A DNA stretch of 6,054 nt from the NCBI GenBank assembly GCA_905204635.1, contig CAJLAN010000110.1, positions 1 through 6,054 of the forward strand, given 5' to 3'. The notes under the pieces are model-generated. The model was not told the origin of the DNA. It made no database searches and was given only the letters and a program-made list of their open reading frames with translations. Within the stretch, counting starts at the first letter, position 1; every line of letters starts with the position of its first letter. The DNA is from an uncultured Collinsella sp. Lineage in GTDB: Bacteria; Actinomycetota; Coriobacteriia; Coriobacteriales; Coriobacteriaceae. Positions 1 through 5,096 of this stretch are shown one piece after another. The position numbers and the translations under genes were made by a program.

Positions 1-192
1 GGGGGGCCGGCCGCTCAGCCCGATGCGGCTGCCGGCTCCGATGCTCAGCACGATGAAGCTGCTGCGAAGGCTGCGCTCAAGGCCGCCGAGATGGAGGCAA
101 AGCTCGCCGCCATGGATCCCGAGAAAGCGGCCAAGGTCCGCGCGGCGCTTGCCGCCAAGGCCGCCCGCGACAAGCAGAAAAAGGAGGCGTAA
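1..192 (+). CDS. C-terminal tail of hydrogenase operon subunit (probably EchD/NuoC-like), partial
   Basis: The reading frame is open from base 1 to a TAA at 190-192, giving the last 63 residues of a protein whose start lies outside the window. The visible part is low-complexity: Ala, Lys, Glu and Asp dominate, it begins Gly-Gly-Pro and ends KKEA, and from about residue 20 it should form a charged alanine-rich helix. No catalytic or cluster-binding motif is present, so the family cannot be read from these residues. The identity is inferred from position: in Ech operons the NuoC-like EchD subunit directly precedes EchE, and this frame stops only 5 nt before the EchE-like start. In that role it would sit in the cytoplasmic arm of the membrane-bound hydrogenase. 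The tail looks like an extension beyond the conserved domain, which is inference. A different Ech subunit with such a tail is the main alternative. Confidence 0.6.
   Translation, partial: GGPAAQPDAAAGSDAQHDEAAAKAALKAAEMEAKLAAMDPEKAAKVRAALAAKAARDKQKKEA
181..187 (+). promoter_or_regulatory. Shine-Dalgarno for the EchE-like gene inside the upstream coding end
   Basis: AAGGAGG at 181-187 is a near-perfect ribosome binding site ending 10 nt before the ATG at 198. It is formed by the Lys-Glu codons closing the upstream gene, so the upstream protein terminus and the downstream translation signal are encoded by the same bases. This fixes the start at 198 and suggests translational coupling. Confidence 0.75.
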
Positions 193-197
193 GGTCC

Positions 198-1286
198 ATG
201 GCACATCGCTCCGTTATTCCGTTTGGCCCGCAACACCCGGTGCTGCCCGAGCCGCTTCATCTGGACCTAGTGATCGAGGACGACCGCGTTCTCGAGGCAA
301 TTCCGCAGATCGGCTTTGTGCACCGCGGACTCGAGAAGCTCACCGAAAAGCGCGATATGCATCAGTTTGGCTACATCGCCGAGCGCATCTGCGGCATCTG
401 CGCCGTGGGCCATAGCTGCGGCTATGCCAGCGCCTGCGAGCGCATGCTCGACATCGAGGTGCCCGGCCGCGCGCAGTATATCCGCACCATTTTGCACGAG
501 CTTTCGCGCATTCACTCGCACCTGCTGTGGCTGGGCCTGCTCGCCGACGCCTTTGGCTTCGAGGCGCTGTTCTATCGTTCGTGGACGCTGCGCGAGCAGA
601 TTCTCAAGATCTTCGAGAGCACCTGCGGCGGCCGCGTGATTCTGTCGATCAACGAGATCGGCGGCCTTAAGCACGACATCGAGGACTCCGAGCTGGCGGG
701 TATTGTCCAGACGCTCGATGCCATGCGTCCCGACTACGAGGCCCTGGTGCATACGTTTTTGGACGACAATAGCTGCGGCGAGCGCCTACATGGCGTGGGC
801 GTGATTAGCAAGAAGGACGCGCTGGATTTGTCGATGGTCGGTCCGTTCGGTCGCGCTTCTGGTGTGGATTATGACGTGCGCATGTTTGGCGACGGTGCCT
901 ATGCGGATCTGGCCGCGTTTGAGCCCATCGTTGCCACTGACGGCGACTGCTATGCCCGCTGCCAGGTGCGTTGTGCCGAGGTCACGCAGGCCATGGACAT
1001 CATCAAGGAGCTTGCGGGCAAGATTCCGCACGACGGAATCGGCGGGCGCACCAAGCTCACGCCGGCCGACGGCGCGCGTGGCGAGGTTGTGATTGAGCAG
1101 CCGCGCGGCGAGGCGTATTACTATGTGCGCGGCAACGGCACTAAGAACCTGGACCGTTTCCGCGTACGCACGCCGACGTCGCAGAACCTGGCGGGTCTGA
1201 CGCATGCGCTGCAGGGCGTGCTCCTTGCTAACGTGCCCATGATCATCCTGACCATCGACCCCTGCATTAGCTGCACGGAAAGGTAG
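198..1286 (+). CDS. echE: Ech-type group 4 [NiFe] hydrogenase large (catalytic) subunit
   Basis: This 362-residue protein is the Ni-Fe catalytic subunit of a membrane-bound energy-converting hydrogenase, reducing protons with electrons from ferredoxin (or the reverse). The N-terminal FGPQHPVLPEP and GFVHRGLEKL (about residues 9-19 and 39-48) are typical of the NuoD/49-kDa/hydrogenase large-subunit family. The proximal nickel motif is RICGIC with Cys65 and Cys68, followed by His72. The distal motif DPCISC carries Cys356 and Cys359. The protein stops three residues after Cys359, so it lacks the C-terminal peptide that most [NiFe] large subunits lose to a maturation protease; EchE and CooH are known for the same absence. 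The length and lack of a fused NuoC domain argue against HycE/HyfG of formate hydrogenlyase. All four nickel ligands separate it from complex I NuoD. The ATG at 198 has a strong ribosome binding site. It lies in an operon, 5 nt after the previous gene and 7 nt before the ferredoxin gene. Confidence 0.93.
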   Translation: MAHRSVIPFGPQHPVLPEPLHLDLVIEDDRVLEAIPQIGFVHRGLEKLTEKRDMHQFGYIAERICGICAVGHSCGYASACERMLDIEVPGRAQYIRTILHELSRIHSHLLWLGLLADAFGFEALFYRSWTLREQILKIFESTCGGRVILSINEIGGLKHDIEDSELAGIVQTLDAMRPDYEALVHTFLDDNSCGERLHGVGVISKKDALDLSMVGPFGRASGVDYDVRMFGDGAYADLAAFEPIVATDGDCYARCQVRCAEVTQAMDIIKELAGKIPHDGIGGRTKLTPADGARGEVVIEQPRGEAYYYVRGNGTKNLDRFRVRTPTSQNLAGLTHALQGVLLANVPMIILTIDPCISCTER

Positions 1287-1293
1287 GCGCGGC

Positions 1294-1635
1294 ATGAGTT
1301 TACTGACATTTGCCAAGACGGCCTTGGGTTCTATGGTCAAGCAGCCGGTCACGGTGTGCTATCCGCAGGAGAAGCTCGCGGCACCCGAGCGCTTGCGCGG
1401 GCACGTCGTCAACGACGTGGACGTGTGCATTTGCTGCGGCATGTGCGCTCGTCGCTGCCCGGCGGGCGCGCTCGCGGTCGATCGCAAGGGCGGCACCTGG
1501 TCGATCGATCCGTACGCCTGCGTGGTGTGCGGCGAGTGCATCGAAAGCTGCCCCAAGCACTGCCTGACTATGGACACCGCCCGTACTCCAGTCGCGGCGG
1601 ACAAGACTCCCACGGTAGAAACCAAGCCGGAGTAG
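1294..1635 (+). CDS. echF: Ech-type hydrogenase ferredoxin-like subunit, two [4Fe-4S] clusters
   Basis: This 113-residue protein belongs to the polyferredoxin/NuoI-like subunits that carry electrons between soluble ferredoxin and the hydrogenase small subunit. Two classical CxxCxxCxxxCP motifs are present: Cys45, 48, 51, 55 followed by Pro56, and Cys76, 79, 82, 86 followed by Pro87, enough for two [4Fe-4S] clusters. Cys22, Cys47 and Cys90 are extra and have no assigned role. Residues 1-40 resemble the N-terminal segment through which NuoI/EchF proteins dock on the membrane arm. The last roughly 20 residues are a polar Thr/Pro/Lys tail. The ATG at 1294 lies 7 nt after the echE stop, with only a weak purine-rich stretch before it, so coupling to echE translation is likely. 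Gene order, size and motifs fit EchF. It is the last gene of the operon, because strong hairpins follow within 10 nt of the stop. Confidence 0.9.
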   Translation: MSLLTFAKTALGSMVKQPVTVCYPQEKLAAPERLRGHVVNDVDVCICCGMCARRCPAGALAVDRKGGTWSIDPYACVVCGECIESCPKHCLTMDTARTPVAADKTPTVETKPE

Positions 1636-1644
1636 CGCGAAGAC

Positions 1645-1676
1645 GGGCCGGTGGGGCAAAATAGCCCCACCGGCCC
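1645..1676 (+). terminator. Strong hairpin after the hydrogenase operon
   Basis: Two perfectly complementary 13-nt arms, GGGCCGGTGGGGC at 1645-1657 and its complement at 1664-1676, enclose the 6-nt loop AAAATA. It starts 9 nt after the echF stop. No T-run follows, so it is not a textbook intrinsic terminator. It may stop transcription with help or protect the operon's 3' end from exonucleases. Confidence 0.65.
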
Positions 1677-1693
1677 CGCGCGTGAACGCGCGG
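1676..1693 (+). terminator. Second tandem hairpin after the hydrogenase operon
   Basis: CCGCGCG at 1676-1682 pairs with CGCGCGG at 1687-1693 around the loop TGAA. It abuts the first hairpin, sharing base 1676, so the two would stack or compete. Only TT follows. It is probably part of the same operon-end structure. Confidence 0.45.
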
Positions 1694-1697
1694 TTGT

Positions 1698-1870
1698 GCC
1701 GCCACGAACAAAACTATGCCGGATTACGGGGCTGGATAGCAAACCTCCCACCATACAGAAAAGCGTAAAAACAAAACCGCAGGTAGATAGCCTGCCGTTT
1801 TTCAAAAAATGAAGGTATGGATGAGGGGCCCGACTTTAGCCCCGTAATCCGGCGTAGTTTTGAAATGGCA
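1698..1870 (+). repeat. Palindromic intergenic element, copy 1
   Basis: The arms 1709-1733 and 1838-1862 are complementary at 24 of 25 positions; the exception is T1717 against G1854, a G-U pair in plus-strand RNA. Inside, CCATAC (1751-1756) pairs with GTATGG (1815-1820), CCTC (1744-1747) with GAGG (1823-1826), and a central hairpin spans 1773-1801, so the whole unit can fold as one nested hairpin 154 nt from arm end to arm end. Flanks 1698-1708 and 1863-1870 are shared with copy 2. No target duplication and no protein is evident. It could be a MITE, a REP-like palindrome or a structured RNA; family assignment needs a genome-wide search. Confidence 0.85.
1773..1802. terminator. Central hairpin of copy 1, possible bidirectional terminator
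   Basis: AAAAC plus GCAGG (1773-1783, with an unpaired C) pairs with CCTGC plus GTTTT (1791-1801) around a 7-nt loop. T1798-T1802 follows on the + strand. On the - strand the hairpin is followed by a GTTTTGTTTTT stretch, so it could stop transcription from both the hydrogenase and the regulator side. Confidence 0.4.
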
Positions 1871-1958
1871 CCATATCCATAACAGCCCCTGATCTCCCGT
1901 GGACAGAGGGAAACGGATCATTTTGGTCCCGCGAGGCTTGCGGAGGCACTCGTGCAGG
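1871..1958. other. Spacer between the two palindromic elements
   Basis: This 88-nt stretch has no convincing coding content. A modest inverted repeat is visible: TGATC at 1890-1894 with GATCA at 1916-1920, and CGT (1898-1900) with ACG (1913-1915) inside it. A short minus-strand open frame crosses the spacer but runs through the repeat arms and is not accepted as a gene. Confidence 0.5.
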
Positions 1959-2130
1959 GCCGCCCGAACAAAACTATGCCGGTTTACTACGATGAATTCG
2001 ACATCCCCGACCATGACTGCATTTTTCTAAATATTGCAAGCGCTCTACCTGCGGTTTTGCAAGTGCGCAATTTGCCGTGGTCAAAGGTGGGCGATTCACC
2101 GTAGTAATCCGGCGTAGTTTTGAAATGGCA
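1959..2130 (+). repeat. Palindromic intergenic element, copy 2 (core inverted relative to copy 1)
   Basis: The arms 1969-1991 and 2100-2122 are complementary except at T1983/T2108 and at T1977/G2114, the latter being the same G-U position as in copy 1. The stem resumes inward with TGAAT against ATTCA. GACCATG (2009-2015) pairs with CGTGGTC (2076-2082), again with one G-U. A central stem forms from TTGCAA at 2034-2039 and 2057-2062. Arm-end to arm-end length is 154 nt, identical to copy 1. The 16-mer TCTACCTGCGGTTTTG at 2044-2059 is the exact reverse complement of 1772-1787. The flanks match copy 1 in direct orientation. Confidence 0.85.
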
Positions 2131-2136
2131 TTAAAG

Positions 2137-2161
2137 CGGTAGCAGCCATTTTGCTATGCCG
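2137..2161 (-). terminator. Weak hairpin after the response regulator
   Basis: Read on the minus strand, CGG and TAGCA (interrupted by CA) pair with TGCTACCG around a 7-nt loop, followed by CTTTAA. It lies 21 nt past the regulator stop, a plausible place for a terminator. The stem is short and bulged and the T-run is poor. Confidence 0.25.
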
Positions 2162-2162
2162 G
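2144..2162 (-). repeat. Possible degenerate end of the same palindromic element
   Basis: GCCATTT at 2145-2151 and CTATGCCGG at 2154-2162 resemble the reverse complement of the elements' right end (GCCATTT, then CAAAA, then CTACGCCGG) with the middle shortened. GCCATTT also forms an inverted repeat with AAATGGC at 2123-2129, the last bases of copy 2. It is too short to exclude chance. Confidence 0.35.
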
Positions 2163-2182
2163 GGTGGTCGGCCGTTGGGTAA

Positions 2183-2810
2183 TTACCCTCGCAGGTAGGC
2201 AATGGCGATCTGTGTGCGGTTGCGTAGGCCCATTTTGGCAAGGATCGAGCTGATGTGGTTGCGCACGGTGCCTTCGCCCATGTAGGCGGTGGCGGCGATC
2301 TCCTTGTTGTCGAGGCCGCGGGCGATGAGCTCGGCAACTTCGAACTCGCGGTCGGTTAGGCTGGCGAAGGCCGCGGGTCGGCGGTGTGCCCGCCTCAACG
2401 CCCGTTCCGTCAAAATCGATGTCCTCGATCGCCTTGCCCTCGAGTACGCGTTTGCCGTCCATGACTTGCGTCAATGCCGGAGGAATGGCGGCGACATCGG
2501 TCTTGATCAGGTAGCCGCGGGCACCCAGTTTGAGCGCCGACACAATGTACTCGTCATCCGAGAATGTCGTCAGAAACACCACGCGCGCTGCAGGGTTACG
2601 CTCAAGGATTTCGCGCGCCGCCGAAAGTCCGTCGCGCCCCGGCATCTGAATGTCGAGCAGCGCGATATCGGGCGTGTGCTCAGCGTAGAGCGCGACCGCG
2701 TCGTCGCCATTGGCGCCGGTGCCTACTACCTCGATTTGCGGCTGAGCGCCCAGGATAATCTTGAGCGAATCGACCACCAAGCGGTCGTCGTCGACAACGA
2801 TGAGCCTCAT
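2183..2810 (-). pseudogene. NarL/LuxR-family response regulator, frameshifted between receiver and HTH
   Basis: The ATG at 2810-2808 begins a CheY-like receiver with acidic residues Asp7-Asp9, phosphoacceptor Asp53 (ALLDIQMPG), Thr81 and Lys103, reading well to about residue 145. In the same frame the rest is meaningless and runs to a stop at 2154. The missing LuxR-type helix-turn-helix (SLTDREFEVAEL, then GTVRNHISSILAKMGLRNRT) sits in the next frame and ends at the TAA at 2183-2185. The span is 628 nt, one more than needed for 208 codons plus stop, a normal NarL-family size, so one extra base explains it. The two frames are both open over 2413 to about 2376; a surplus G in the GGG at 2375-2377 is one candidate. 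It overlaps the kinase stop by ATGA. As sequenced, the kinase has no intact partner. Sequencing error, recent mutation and a split two-protein arrangement remain possible. Confidence 0.85.
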
Positions 2811-3952
2811 CGGCCCTCATCTCCTTGCTGTTTGGGAACGGTGGCAAACACGCGCCAGCCGCTGGCGCCGGCACGCGGGCCGGCGGAGAAGGTGCCGCCA
2901 AGCGCCTCGATGCGCTCGCGCATGGAGGCAAGCCCCATGCCCTCCGCGGCGCCGCGGCTGCTTGCTTGGACCTCGCCCGCGCCATCGTCGGTAACGATGA
3001 GCTGGTAAAACGACGGATGCTCCATGCACCGTACGGTGACAATATGGGCGCAAGCGTGGCGCATGGTGTTGGAGAGCGCCTCGCGCAGGACCGCCGCAAA
3101 GCAGTTGGCGACGTTTGCGGATGCATGCTCGGTCATAACTTCAAGCTCAATCTGCGGACCGCCGTCCGAGCGCGCGCCTTCAACAATGCGTTCGAGCTGC
3201 ACGGAAAGGTCGACAGCGTTGTCGTTGAGCGCGTGGACGCTGGTGCGTACGAGCTGGAGCGCCTCGTCAACCGTGCGTTTGACGTCGGCGAAATCGGCGG
3301 CGACGCCGGGCTCGTCGGCGTGGACCACGCGCAGGGCTTCGGCCTGCAGTGAGGCGCGCGTGAGCTGGTGCCCGACGTTATCGTGGATCTCGCGCGCGAT
3401 GCGGGCGCGTTCGGCGAGCGTCGCGAGCTCGACTTCGTAGTCCTGACGATCGGCAAGGTTGCGGTTGCGCGCCTCGAGCGCGAGGGCTCGTTCCTGCAGT
3501 TTGTCGCGGGTACGGCGCATGCGCTGCTGCTCGCGCTCCAACTGGGCGGTACGTAGCGATAGCAAGGTGGCGGCAACCGAAAGGATGGCGGTCAACAGAA
3601 GCGTTCGGGCAGTGAGCGCGTCGGTGCGAAGGTCCGCGACGAGCGCAAAGGTAAAGACGGAGCCAATGCTCAGTGCGGTCCAGGCACGCTCACGGTGCAC
3701 GCGTCGTGCGATGTCATAGAGGGCGAGAGGTGCAAACGGCACAAACGGCGGCACGAAGACAGCCGCGATGATGTAAGCGTAGCTCGCGGCCTCGCTTGTG
3801 CGGCGCGTGCGTTCCTTCTGCGCGAGCTCGGCCAGCGAGGTGGCAATAACGCCAAGGCAAAACGCCGCGACCAGGCGAGCGTCCACAGCAAGGCCCGTGG
3901 CGGCTGCGATGCAGCACGCCAGCACGATCGATTTGTCGAAAAGCCTGTTCAT
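2807..3952 (-). CDS. Sensor histidine kinase, HisKA_3/DesK-NarX type, multi-pass membrane
   Basis: This 381-residue protein autophosphorylates on a histidine and would pass the phosphate to the adjoining receiver. Hydrophobic segments at about 8-25, 27-43, 57-81, 92-107 and 117-133 form the membrane domain with only short loops, so no extracytoplasmic sensor domain is apparent. A charged coiled-coil linker (about 135-170) leads to the dimerisation helix with REIHDNVGH, His190 being the phosphoacceptor. The HATPase_c domain shows the N box (EALSNTMRHA, Glu291/Asn295), the G1 box (TDDGAGE, Asp323) and the G2 region (EGMGLASMRERI). The start MNRLF at 3952 is preferred because the membrane domain begins there and the frame farther upstream is unlike protein and would cover the divergent promoter. 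No Shine-Dalgarno precedes it. The stop overlaps the regulator start in ATGA. It is divergent from an ABC exporter, suggesting that it senses a transported or envelope-damaging compound; the ligand is unknown. Confidence 0.9.
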   Translation of the reverse strand: MNRLFDKSIVLACCIAAATGLAVDARLVAAFCLGVIATSLAELAQKERTRRTSEAASYAYIIAAVFVPPFVPFAPLALYDIARRVHRERAWTALSIGSVFTFALVADLRTDALTARTLLLTAILSVAATLLSLRTAQLEREQQRMRRTRDKLQERALALEARNRNLADRQDYEVELATLAERARIAREIHDNVGHQLTRASLQAEALRVVHADEPGVAADFADVKRTVDEALQLVRTSVHALNDNAVDLSVQLERIVEGARSDGGPQIELEVMTEHASANVANCFAAVLREALSNTMRHACAHIVTVRCMEHPSFYQLIVTDDGAGEVQASSRGAAEGMGLASMRERIEALGGTFSAGPRAGASGWRVFATVPKQQGDEGR

Positions 3953-3964
3953 ACGGGTATTGTA
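3950..3964 (-). promoter_or_regulatory. Possible -10 element giving a leaderless kinase transcript
   Basis: On the minus strand TACAAT (3964-3959) matches TATAAT in five of six bases and ends 6 nt before the ATG at 3952. Transcription would start at or near the start codon, in keeping with the missing ribosome binding site. No good -35 hexamer is visible 16-18 nt upstream, so this stays tentative. Confidence 0.35.
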
Positions 3965-4104
3965 CGCGAAGCCGCGCGTGGTGGAGGGACCGCCTGCACA
4001 ACCGTGACATTCCTCCCGCGCGGCAAAGCAGAGCGCCGGCGGGCCACGCGACCAAGCTCCGCACTCGTGACAAAGCTCACTGGTGCACGCCGCCCGCTCC
4101 TGCG

Positions 4105-4117
4105 ATGATGCAATCAT
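4105..4117 (+). promoter_or_regulatory. Palindrome and possible extended -10 before the ABC operon
   Basis: ATGAT and ATCAT (4105-4109, 4113-4117) form a perfect 5-bp inverted repeat around GCA. TGCAATCAT at 4109-4117 also resembles an extended -10. A start near 4124 would leave a leader of about 25 nt containing the AGAAGG ribosome binding site at 4135-4140. No -35 is evident. It could be an operator half-site arrangement; tentative. Confidence 0.3.
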
Positions 4118-4148
4118 ACCGGGCCGCAACCAACAGAAGGGCCGCCTC

Positions 4149-5087
4149 ATGACAGACATTGTCCACGTCGAAAACCTCGTCAAGCGCTACGACGATCTTA
4201 TCGCGCTCGACCACTTTAACCTGAGCATCGCCCCCGGCGAGATCTTTGGCCTGCTGGGCCCCAACGGCTCGGGCAAGACCACGTCCATCAACTGTATTCT
4301 GCAGCTGCTTGCCTACGACAAAGGCGCCATTGAGCTGTTCGGCGAGCCCATGACGCCCACCCGCTACGACCTCAAGCGACGCATCGGCGTGGTGCCGCAG
4401 CAGGTGGCGGTATTTGACGAGCTCACGGTGCGCGAGAACATCGACTATTTCTGCAGCCTCTACGTTAGCGACCGCAAGCGCCGCCGCGCGCTGGTCGACG
4501 AGGCCATCGACTTTGTCGGGCTGGGCGACTTCACCAAGTTCCGCCCCGGCAAGCTTTCGGGCGGCCTGGCGCGCCGCCTCAACATCGCCTGCGGTATCGC
4601 GCACAAGCCCGAGCTCATCTTTTTTGACGAGCCCACGGTGGCGGTCGACCCGCAGAGCCGCAACGCCATCCTGGAGGGCATCTGCCGTCTGCGCGACGAG
4701 GGCGCCACGGTGGTGTATACCAGCCATTACATGGAGGAAGTCGAGCAGATTTGCAGCCGCATCATGATCATGGACGGCGGGCGCGTGCTGGCGCAGGGCA
4801 CCAACGACGAGCTCAAGCGCATGATCCAGATGGGCGAGCGCGTGACCGTCGAGGTCGGCGCCGTCGAGCCCGCTACGGTCGAGCGACTGCGCGCCCTCGA
4901 GCACGTGCTTTCGGTCGAGCTGTCCGGCGGCGAGCTCGTCTGCACCTGCGAAGCGAGTCCGCACAATCTGGTCGACATCCTCGACACGCTGCGCGGCGCC
5001 GACGTGGCGCTCGGCCGCGTGTGGAGCGAGCCGCCGACCCTCAACGACGTGTTTCTCGAGATCACCGGCCGCGAGCTGCGCGACTAG
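4149..5087 (+). CDS. ABC transporter ATP-binding protein (ABC-2/LnrL-like exporter family)
   Basis: This 312-residue nucleotide-binding subunit powers a membrane exporter on the cytoplasmic face. Motifs run in the usual order: Walker A GPNGSGKTT (residues 37-45, Lys43), Q-loop VVPQQ (Gln84/85), signature LSGGL (136-140), Walker B ELIFFDEPT (Asp160, catalytic Glu161), D-loop AVDPQS (165-170) and H-loop His193. The signature ends in Leu where Gln or Met is common. About 75 residues follow the core, from about 237 on, as is usual for drug and antibiotic exporters of this class, ending with the PPTLNDVFLEITG motif. The ATG at 4149 is chosen because AGAAGG lies 8 nt before it and the protein begins with the canonical VHVENLVKRYDD; an upstream ATG at 4083 would add 22 unrelated residues. 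The permease follows after 9 nt. Divergence from a two-component system fits regulated antimicrobial export, as in the linearmycin-resistance family; the substrate is unknown. Confidence 0.92.
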   Translation: MTDIVHVENLVKRYDDLIALDHFNLSIAPGEIFGLLGPNGSGKTTSINCILQLLAYDKGAIELFGEPMTPTRYDLKRRIGVVPQQVAVFDELTVRENIDYFCSLYVSDRKRRRALVDEAIDFVGLGDFTKFRPGKLSGGLARRLNIACGIAHKPELIFFDEPTVAVDPQSRNAILEGICRLRDEGATVVYTSHYMEEVEQICSRIMIMDGGRVLAQGTNDELKRMIQMGERVTVEVGAVEPATVERLRALEHVLSVELSGGELVCTCEASPHNLVDILDTLRGADVALGRVWSEPPTLNDVFLEITGRELRD

Positions 5088-5096
5088 GGGGCAGCT

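Noticed and set aside
45..415. Short open frames on both strands over the start of echE and the upstream tail
   Set aside because: They are shadow frames of the true genes, without ribosome binding sites or domains.
1802..2014. A 70-residue minus-strand open frame across both repeats
   Set aside because: It runs through an arm of each palindromic element and the spacer, has no recognisable domain, and its reading depends on repeat sequence. Predicted proteins of this sort are usually artefacts of interspersed repeats.
1698..2130. CRISPR array
   Set aside because: There are only two long palindromic units of about 173 nt with divergent interiors, not short regular repeats with unique spacers, and no cas genes are present.
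2370..2415. Programmed ribosomal frameshifting in the response regulator
   Set aside because: No slippery heptamer, pseudoknot or classical +1 stop-codon context is visible. A mutation or sequencing error is simpler, so the gene is listed as a pseudogene.
3999..4073. Minus-strand frame starting with GGAGGAATG ahead of the kinase
   Set aside because: The purine stretch is only one or two bases from the ATG, too close to act as its ribosome binding site, and the frame has no recognisable protein character.
4083..4148. An earlier ATG start for the ABC ATPase adding 22 residues
   Set aside because: No ribosome binding site precedes it, the residues match nothing in the family, and the 4149 start has AGAAGG at good spacing.
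3953..4183. An N-terminal extension of the kinase by 77 residues
   Set aside because: The extension is Cys/Arg-rich and unlike protein, and it would overlap the ATPase gene start. The membrane domain begins at the 3952 start.
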